Assembly: GCA_947296775.1 (NCBI GenBank)
Contig: CAMYRF010000009.1
Coordinates: 1 to 12,205 of the forward strand
Length of the DNA stretch: 12,205 nucleotides
Direction of reading: 5' to 3'
Source of the DNA: an uncultured Mycoplasmatota bacterium
GTDB taxonomy: Bacteria; Bacillota_I; Bacilli_A; RF39; UBA660
A program made the translations under genes and the position numbers. Positions 7,064 through 12,205 of the stretch are shown here, one piece after another. Below the pieces are notes generated by a model, which was not told where the DNA came from, searched no databases, and was given only the letters and a program-made list of their open reading frames with translations. How positions within the stretch are numbered: position 1 is the first letter of the stretch; each line of letters opens with the position of its first letter.

Positions 7064-8636
7064 ATTCTTCTTCTTTTTTATTTATACTAAGTAACAACAT
7101 ACCACATATTAATCCTAAGTATAAAGTTACTATCCATTCATCAAATACATTACCACTAACTATACCAGCAAAGAATACTAGTACAACACTAAACGCTAAA
7201 GTAACATTTATAAAATTAAATTTATTCTTATAGTCCTTAAACATTCTATAAACAGAATATCCAAGTATCACTAAATATGGACATATAAACAATATAATAC
7301 CGATAATACCAATTGAATACATATGAACATAAATATCATTTTCCATATAACATGGAGCATTTCTAAGTCTAGTAAATGACATACCAATTACATAATCCAT
7401 TTTATTATCATTAAGTTCGATAATTCTATGAGTAACATCGGTTTTAAGCTGTCTGTGATTTGCTCTATCCGCAAAAGGAATTTCATATTCTTGAAGCCAA
7501 AAATCAGGATCATCAGTATATGGATAAATTTTTTCAATATAAGTACGATCAACACCAAAAGTTACATAAGAATTTTTAATAAAAGTAACTTTCTTTTCTT
7601 TTAATTCTTCCTCTTCTTCTTTAGTTAATTCTTTTCCTTCCATAGAAGCAATATATTTTTTCAATTCTTTTAAATCCTTTTTCCCATTAGAACTATCAAT
7701 ATCATCTTCTACTTGCTTAGAATTATCATTAATAAAAGTTCTATTCATAACTGGTGAATATGGTAAAATAACCACACCCACTATAATCATTACGATTAAA
7801 ACTATCAAAGATCTAAGACTAAAAGTTAATTCTTTTTTAATGAATACAAAGAACAAATAAATTATAACCATAGCGACTGCAACCGCACACCACCCCATAG
7901 AGGCCACACGAGTTCCAATCATAATCATCGCCAAAATAGTTAAAAATACAGTCACACCATGTAATACATTAGGTTTTTTAAAATATATATAAATTACAAG
8001 TGGTAATAAGCAAACTAAAACCCCACTAACTTGATTCGCCATATGAAAAATACCTTTAGATGCAATATCTAAGTATTGATATTTTGAATAAATATCACCA
8101 TAGAACCATTCAAAGAAAGTCGCTTTAATTTGATGAGTTCCACCGCCATAAGAAGCCAAAGCAATGCCTAAAAAATTAGTAGCCACCATAATCACACTAA
8201 ATATTAAAGCAACTGAAATTACAATTGTCTTAAAATATTTCGTACTTAATTTATTTTCATAAGTAATAAAAACAATAAGCAAAGGCATAATCATTCTAAC
8301 TAAATAAAACATTTCTTTTACAAAAGAATACTTATCAAAATAGCCATAAGGAACATAAAAATTAGCAGAATTTATATGATGAAAAATCGCATAAATAATA
8401 TATACAATTGCTGCTCCTATAAAAAAATTATATTTCCGTTTATCTTTACACCAAATAAACATAAATCCAAACAAAATAACCATAACCAGCATTCTAATAA
8501 TTGTAGCTGGTGAAAATTTAAACATTGCAATCAAATTATCATTATATAACCAAAAAATATCAAATAATGGTTGTGCAATCATAAATCCAATAAATAGATA
8601 TAATATAGTTTTCTTCATCTTGTCACTTTTTAACAT
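7062..8636 (-). CDS. O-antigen ligase/polymerase family membrane protein (Wzy/WaaL-like)
   Basis: The protein has 524 residues with about ten or more membrane segments. One large outer loop (about 297-437) separates the N-terminal helices from three C-terminal ones. Family marks are IGTRVASMGW (240-249) before the loop and ENDIYVHMYSIGIIG (432-446) after it, as in Wzy polymerases and WaaL ligases (O-antigen ligase superfamily), which act on undecaprenyl-PP-linked glycans outside the membrane. Polymerase and ligase cannot be told apart from this sequence. The loop has an unusually acidic Glu/Lys stretch (about 307-350). Start: ATG 8636, with GAGG 7 nt upstream; GTG 8642 is in frame but too close to that site. 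It starts 2 bp after the stop of the upstream GT4. Confidence 0.82.
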   Translation of the reverse strand: MLKSDKMKKTILYLFIGFMIAQPLFDIFWLYNDNLIAMFKFSPATIIRMLVMVILFGFMFIWCKDKRKYNFFIGAAIVYIIYAIFHHINSANFYVPYGYFDKYSFVKEMFYLVRMIMPLLIVFITYENKLSTKYFKTIVISVALIFSVIMVATNFLGIALASYGGGTHQIKATFFEWFYGDIYSKYQYLDIASKGIFHMANQVSGVLVCLLPLVIYIYFKKPNVLHGVTVFLTILAMIMIGTRVASMGWCAVAVAMVIIYLFFVFIKKELTFSLRSLIVLIVMIIVGVVILPYSPVMNRTFINDNSKQVEDDIDSSNGKKDLKELKKYIASMEGKELTKEEEEELKEKKVTFIKNSYVTFGVDRTYIEKIYPYTDDPDFWLQEYEIPFADRANHRQLKTDVTHRIIELNDNKMDYVIGMSFTRLRNAPCYMENDIYVHMYSIGIIGIILFICPYLVILGYSVYRMFKDYKNKFNFINVTLAFSVVLVFFAGIVSGNVFDEWIVTLYLGLICGMLLLSINKKEEE

Positions 8637-8638
8637 TT

Positions 8639-9796
8639 TCACACCTCATCTAGTAAATTTTCAATATTTTTAATAATTTCATCAGTATCATATTTATAAT
8701 CTTTTAGATTATTTTTATATTTATTTAAAATATCTTTATTTTCTATAGCTTTAGAAATAGCTTGATAAAGACCTTCTTCACTATTTTCAGTTATCAAACC
8801 ATAGTTTTCATTCATTATTTCATGAATACTAGCAACCTCAGTAGAAATAACTGGAGTTTCTAAAACCATAGCTTCCAAAATAACTAAACCAAAAGGTTCA
8901 TACCTTGAACACATCAAAAAAGCATCAGAATTTTTAACATAAGGAAATGGATTTTTAACTCTACCAACCATTTCAACTTTGTCTTCTAACGAAAATTCTT
9001 TAATTAAACTTTTAACTAAATTATAATCAGGTCCATCCCCTACAATTCTTAAATAAACATTATCAAGTTTACCATTCTTATTCAAGCGTTCAAAAACTCT
9101 AACTAAACGGTCATATCCCTTCATATCGTGAATTCTACCTACAGATACCAAATTAATAACATTTGGATCAAAGTTCACTTCTTTTTCTAAAGCCATTTTT
9201 TTAATTTTTGAAGTATCAATTAAATTATAAATTACCTCTAAATTTGTATTAGGATATTTTTCTTGAAATTTATAAACAACCGATTTTGAAATGCCAATTA
9301 TTTTATCAAAATAATTAAAGGTTTTATTAAATAATTTTCTATATTTAGCAGTACAATCATACATAGAATAATCAGTATGTAACCAGTGGTATTTACATTT
9401 ACTATCGCCATAAGCTGTAAATAGCGCTGTAAAACCATCTTTAAAAGCAATTTCTACATCATATTTTTTATGAACACATTTTCTTCTTTCTTTTACAATT
9501 TTGTTTTTAATTAATCCCGTTTTCATCAAAAACACTAAATAAATTTTTTTTAAAATCTTATTTATTTTTTTAGTCTTTAAAACCTCACAGATAGATAAAT
9601 CTACCACATCAAAAAAAGAAGAACCATAAATCAAATTAACTTCACTAGGTAAATTATCCAAATAATCACCATTGTTATGTAAAACCATAATATCAATATT
9701 ATATTTAGATAAATTTATTCTTTTTAGTATATCTTCCAGCAGAACTGAAACGCCGCCCATTTGCTTTTCATCAACTACAAACAACACATTTTTCAC
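8639..9796 (-). CDS. GT4 family glycosyltransferase (GT-B fold)
   Basis: The protein has 385 residues, a normal length for GT4. The N-terminal acceptor domain opens with VLFVVDEKQMGGVSVLLEDI (4-23, Gly-Gly loop) and has YHWLHTDYS (136-144), common in Firmicutes capsule and cell-wall GT4 enzymes. The C-terminal nucleotide-sugar domain shows SVGRIHDMKGYDRL (218-231, with R221 and K226), VGDGPD (252-257) and the E-x7-E motif YEPFGLVILEAM (E300, E308). It is a retaining transferase expected in the cytoplasm, adding one sugar to a lipid-linked repeat unit; donor and acceptor cannot be read from sequence. It starts with GTG 9796, 9 bp after the upstream GT2, with GAGG 7 nt ahead. No alternative ATG fits the conserved N-terminus. 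Confidence 0.9.
   Translation of the reverse strand: MKNVLFVVDEKQMGGVSVLLEDILKRINLSKYNIDIMVLHNNGDYLDNLPSEVNLIYGSSFFDVVDLSICEVLKTKKINKILKKIYLVFLMKTGLIKNKIVKERRKCVHKKYDVEIAFKDGFTALFTAYGDSKCKYHWLHTDYSMYDCTAKYRKLFNKTFNYFDKIIGISKSVVYKFQEKYPNTNLEVIYNLIDTSKIKKMALEKEVNFDPNVINLVSVGRIHDMKGYDRLVRVFERLNKNGKLDNVYLRIVGDGPDYNLVKSLIKEFSLEDKVEMVGRVKNPFPYVKNSDAFLMCSRYEPFGLVILEAMVLETPVISTEVASIHEIMNENYGLITENSEEGLYQAISKAIENKDILNKYKNNLKDYKYDTDEIIKNIENLLDEV
8644..8647 (-). promoter_or_regulatory. Ribosome binding site favouring ATG 8636 for the Wzy/WaaL-like gene
   Basis: GAGG on the minus strand lies 7 nt from ATG 8636 but only 1 nt from the in-frame GTG 8642. It is inside the last codons of the upstream GT4 gene, so translation is probably coupled. 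Confidence 0.55.
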
Positions 9797-9803
9797 AAAA
9801 ACA

Positions 9804-9807
9804 CCTC
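9804..9807 (-). promoter_or_regulatory. Ribosome binding site supporting the GTG start of the GT4 gene
   Basis: GAGG on the minus strand lies 7 nt before GTG 9796 and overlaps the TGA stop (9808-9806) of the upstream GT2 gene. This supports a non-ATG start and coupling to the preceding gene. Confidence 0.6.
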
Positions 9808-10789
9808 AGTTCATTTTTCCAATATTTATTACATAAATAAAACTCGCAAATAAATTATTAAATGCTATAAAATAAACATAATTCATTAATGATTTAATAT
9901 CACGTGGTTTTAAATATTTGTTTTTTCTATATTTAGGAAAATGTTGTTTAACTTCACTTTTGGCATACTTAACACCTTTCATAAATTTAGAAAAACTACC
10001 ACATTTCGCCAATCGCTTAACAAACGTATTATAAGCATATCTAATATATGAATACTCAAGTTCATCATAATAACTATCATATAAATCGTTTGTTTTATAA
10101 TAAATGATTAAATCATTAAAATTATTTATAATATCATATAACTTTTCATTATAAGTATAAGTAATAGATCCTTCTGTTTGTACATAATTAATCAAAGGTT
10201 CAGTTACTACACCTACACTTTTAACAGTAGGAAACAATTTAAAATTAAAGTGAACATCTTCGTACCATACACCCTCTTTAAATCTTAGATTTTTAAGTAA
10301 TTCTTTTTTATAAATTTTATTCCACACAACGCCAGCAGAATATGAATAAACAAGTGATTTCCTAATTATTTTAGAATCAGTAGTATCCAAGTTTAAACCG
10401 CTTGATATAATTACATTTTTATCAGGATATACAATATTCACATCGCACAACACCATATCATAGCCACTCGAAATAGCCTTACTATACATTTTTTCAAACA
10501 TAGTTGGTTCTATATAATCATCGCTATCAAGAAAAGCTATATAATCACCATTAGCCATATCTAAACCAATATTTCTAGCTTTAGATTGCCCGCCATTTTT
10601 AACATTAACTAGTTTAATGTTTTTATACTTTTCGGCATATTCTTCCGCTATTTCTTTAGTACCATCTGTACTACCATCATTAATAAAAATAATTTCTATA
10701 TCATCAAGTGTTTGAAAAATTAAACTATCAAGACACTTTCTAACAGTATTTTCACAATTATAGCCAGGTACAATCACACTTACTTTCAT
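9806..10789 (-). CDS. GT2 family glycosyltransferase (second of a tandem pair)
   Basis: The protein has 327 residues. The N-terminal GT-A domain carries VSVIVPGYNCENTVRKCLDS (3-22), FINDGSTDGT (35-44), NGGQSKARNIGLD (65-77), the metal-binding FLDSDDYI (D88, D90, D91) and a likely catalytic acid in VWYEDVHFN (174-182). This is the EpsJ/CpsJ-like inverting GT2 class of capsule and exopolysaccharide loci. The C-terminal 100 residues contain YYDELEYSYIRY and FPKYRKNKY, shared with the neighbour at 10792-11742, so the two look like ancient duplicates with different sugar specificities. The tail ends in a hydrophobic stretch (NNLFASFIYVINIG) that may sit on the membrane. ATG 10789 has an excellent AGGAGG site and begins 2 bp after the upstream stop. 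Confidence 0.9.
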   Translation of the reverse strand: MKVSVIVPGYNCENTVRKCLDSLIFQTLDDIEIIFINDGSTDGTKEIAEEYAEKYKNIKLVNVKNGGQSKARNIGLDMANGDYIAFLDSDDYIEPTMFEKMYSKAISSGYDMVLCDVNIVYPDKNVIISSGLNLDTTDSKIIRKSLVYSYSAGVVWNKIYKKELLKNLRFKEGVWYEDVHFNFKLFPTVKSVGVVTEPLINYVQTEGSITYTYNEKLYDIINNFNDLIIYYKTNDLYDSYYDELEYSYIRYAYNTFVKRLAKCGSFSKFMKGVKYAKSEVKQHFPKYRKNKYLKPRDIKSLMNYVYFIAFNNLFASFIYVINIGKMN

Positions 10790-10791
10790 TG

Positions 10792-11742
10792 TTACCTCCT
10801 AAGTATTTTTTTAATTAAATTAATTTTATTTTTATAAAATAAATTACAAATAATTTTATATTTAATATTTTCCATTTTATAATATTTATTATTTTGCCAA
10901 TCCGGAAATTTTGTTTTCATCACATTAGAAACTAACGCAATATTTTTTATACCTTCTTCATAATCTAAAAAACGTAAATTAGCAGCATGAAGTAAATATT
11001 CAATGTAAATATACTCAAGTTCATCATAAAAATCATCATATTTTCCAGTCTGAACAAAACCATTATATAAATAGTTTAAAACTTCAAAAATATCTTCCCA
11101 TTTTGGATTATACTCTTTTTTATTTAAAGCTGAACCTTCTCTTTGCAAATAATAATATTTAGGTTCTTTTAAATATTCTGTACTTTTAGCATACGCACTC
11201 ACTAAAGGCATAATCGCATTATCCTCAAAACATTTATCATTTAAAAAATATAAATTGTTGTCTGTAAACAATTCTTTTTTGATAAGTTTGCATACAGGCC
11301 CTGGCATAGCTAAAATATGCACCTTGTCATCAGTTAATTCAAACGGAATTAATTTTGCATATTCGGTTGTACCATCATCAAAATATTTATAATAATCGCA
11401 GTATACAATATCTTTTTGCCCATTATCAGTTAAATTTACCATTTTTTCAATAGTATCTAGTTCAATATAATCATCAGCATCTACAAAAAACAAATAATCT
11501 CCAGTAGCCTTTTTTATCGCAAAATTACGTGCAGCTGCTGCCCCGCCATTTTCTAAATGAAACGCCTTAATACGTTCATCTTTATTTGCATATTCATCAC
11601 AAACTTTTGATGAACCATCATTACTACCATCATCTACTACCAAAATTTCTATTTTTTTATAAGATTGATTAGCAATAGAATCAAAACATTTATTTAAATA
11701 ATCTTTAACATTATATACAGGTATAATCACCGATACTTTCAT
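10792..11742 (-). CDS. GT2 family glycosyltransferase (first of a tandem pair)
   Basis: The protein has 316 residues. The GT-A domain shows VSVIIPVYNVKDYLNKCFDS (3-22), VVDDGSNDGS (35-44), NGGAAAARNFAI (65-76), the metal-binding FVDADDYI (D88, D90, D91) and the acidic pair in CFEDNAIMP (E173, D174). It is an inverting transferase of the EpsJ/CpsJ-like class, acting in the cytoplasm on a lipid-linked acceptor; specificity is not readable. The C-terminus has YDELEYIYIEY and FPDWQNNKY, shared with the next gene, and a very basic tail. It is the first gene of the five-gene unit. ATG 11742 is preceded by GGTGAG with AGG 9 nt upstream, and a TATAAT box lies 26 nt from the start codon. Confidence 0.9.
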   Translation of the reverse strand: MKVSVIIPVYNVKDYLNKCFDSIANQSYKKIEILVVDDGSNDGSSKVCDEYANKDERIKAFHLENGGAAAARNFAIKKATGDYLFFVDADDYIELDTIEKMVNLTDNGQKDIVYCDYYKYFDDGTTEYAKLIPFELTDDKVHILAMPGPVCKLIKKELFTDNNLYFLNDKCFEDNAIMPLVSAYAKSTEYLKEPKYYYLQREGSALNKKEYNPKWEDIFEVLNYLYNGFVQTGKYDDFYDELEYIYIEYLLHAANLRFLDYEEGIKNIALVSNVMKTKFPDWQNNKYYKMENIKYKIICNLFYKNKINLIKKILRR

Positions 11743-11767
11743 AACTCACCGCCTACCATACTTTGAC

Positions 11768-11773
11768 ATTATA
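11768..11773 (-). promoter_or_regulatory. Possible promoter (-10 box) of the five-gene glycosyltransferase unit
   Basis: A perfect TATAAT is read on the minus strand, with predicted transcription start near 11761 and a leader of about 18 nt, like the other two units here. No convincing -35 lies 16-18 nt upstream, and TG is not in the extended position. The support is therefore mainly location: after a hairpin terminator and just before the first gene. Confidence 0.4.
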
Positions 11774-11802
11774 TTAATTTTATCAAAAAATAACCTATAT
11801 GT

Positions 11803-11829
11803 CTATAAAAGAGTGTTTAAACACTCTTT
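11803..11829 (-). terminator. Perfect 22-bp palindrome, probable terminator of the upstream GT4 gene
   Basis: Positions 11808-11818 are the exact reverse complement of 11819-11829 (half-site AAAGAGTGTTT). On the minus strand the CACTC arm is followed by TTTTAT. The base of the hairpin overlaps the TAA stop of the GT4 gene. The T tract is short, so termination may be partial. Because it is perfectly symmetric and just upstream of the next promoter, a protein-binding site is an alternative. Confidence 0.58.
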
Positions 11830-12205
11830 ACTTTTCAATAACCTCAATAAGTTTTTCTAAAATATCTTGATTAAATTTTTCAGGATCAAAAGGTTTACAG
11901 ATAAAGCCATTATCTAAAAATTGTTTTAACCCCCCATAATAAGATTCTTCATTAATTTTAGTTACAATACCGTATTTATCTTTTACCTCAATTAAAGCAT
12001 CACTAACATCAGTAGTTATAATCGGTTTACCAAGAATTCTAGATTCTATAAACACAACTGGATTACCTTCCATTACAGAAGAAAGTACAACCGCATCTGC
12101 CGATTTATAATAAACAAAAGGATTAGTTTTACGTCCAAAAAAAGTAACGACACCTTGAAGATTATTATCATTAACAAAATCCGTATACAACTTAGTATCT
12201 GGACC
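11828..12205 (-). CDS. GT4 family glycosyltransferase (partial, N-terminus outside window)
   Basis: Only the last 125 codons are present, and the frame is open to the right edge. The fragment is the C-terminal half of a GT-B nucleotide-sugar domain. It begins with GPDTKLY, the end of the usual G-x-GP-[DE] strand, then GVVTFFGRKTNPFVYYKSAD, the E-x7-E motif EGNPVVFIE and GKPIITTDVSD. The expected preceding acceptor domain and R/K residues lie outside the window. The EGNP form, where many relatives have EPFG or EGFG, occurs in several capsule GT4 groups. It ends 85 bp before the next gene, with a hairpin between them, so it closes a separate upstream unit of the same locus. Confidence 0.88.
   Translation of the reverse strand, partial: GPDTKLYTDFVNDNNLQGVVTFFGRKTNPFVYYKSADAVVLSSVMEGNPVVFIESRILGKPIITTDVSDALIEVKDKYGIVTKINEESYYGGLKQFLDNGFICKPFDPEKFNQDILEKLIEVIEK

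Noticed and set aside
11763..11796. TTGACA on the plus strand at 11763-11768 as a plus-strand promoter
   Set aside because: The -10 region 17 nt downstream is poor (AAAAAT) and there is no plus-strand gene. An antisense RNA cannot be excluded but nothing else supports it.
1..12205. Mycoplasma-type genetic code (TGA as Trp), suggested by the low GC
   Set aside because: TGA ends the GtrA gene, the GT4 at 8639 and the GT2 at 9806 exactly at family-typical C-termini, and Trp is written TGG throughout.

Overview
The window is AT-rich, and every gene I can support lies on the minus strand. Shine-Dalgarno sites are strong (AGGAGG-like), GTG starts occur, TGA is a true stop and UGG encodes Trp. There is no sign of outer-membrane components. 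This fits a low-GC Firmicutes/Bacilli-type bacterium, possibly a gut lineage. I cannot place it more precisely, and the organism call is an inference. The region is part of a surface-polysaccharide (capsule, teichoic-acid-like or exopolysaccharide) locus next to a secreted cell-wall hydrolase.

From right to left, which is the direction of transcription, the layout is as follows. (1) The 3' end of a GT4 glycosyltransferase ends at 11828 in a perfect 22-bp palindrome that looks like an intrinsic terminator. (2) A five-gene unit, 11742 to 5498, holds two tandem paralogous GT2 glycosyltransferases, a GT4 glycosyltransferase, a Wzy/WaaL-like O-antigen ligase/polymerase membrane protein and a DUF2142 multi-spanning membrane protein. 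Its genes are 2-10 bp apart, and a hairpin terminator follows at 5459-5490. (3) A four-gene unit, 5403 to 2228, has a near-consensus promoter (TTGACT-17-TATAAT). It encodes a short GT2 of the polyprenyl-phosphate type, a DUF2304 membrane protein, a GtrA-family protein and a GT-C-like integral membrane protein. These genes overlap by 1, 23 and 4 bp, and the unit ends in a terminator whose stem begins inside the last codons. (4) A separate gene with an extended -10 promoter encodes a secreted protein with four ricin-type beta-trefoil lectin domains (12 QxW-type repeats) followed by a GH25 muramidase domain. It runs off the left edge.

A working model, which is inference: the GT2/GT4 enzymes assemble a repeat unit on a lipid carrier in the cytoplasm, and the Wzy/WaaL-like protein polymerises or ligates it outside. 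The GT2-DUF2304-GtrA-GT-C cassette is a three-component glycosylation system of the Gtr / CsbB-GtcA-YfhO type: it makes undecaprenyl-P-sugar, flips it, and decorates a surface polymer from outside. The lectin-muramidase may dock on surface glycans, perhaps those made here, while cutting peptidoglycan. No initiating phosphosugar transferase, flippase/ABC exporter or nucleotide-sugar gene is in the window, so the locus presumably continues to the right. I see no tRNA, rRNA, CRISPR or insertion sequence. No gene-free stretch exceeds 100 bp.
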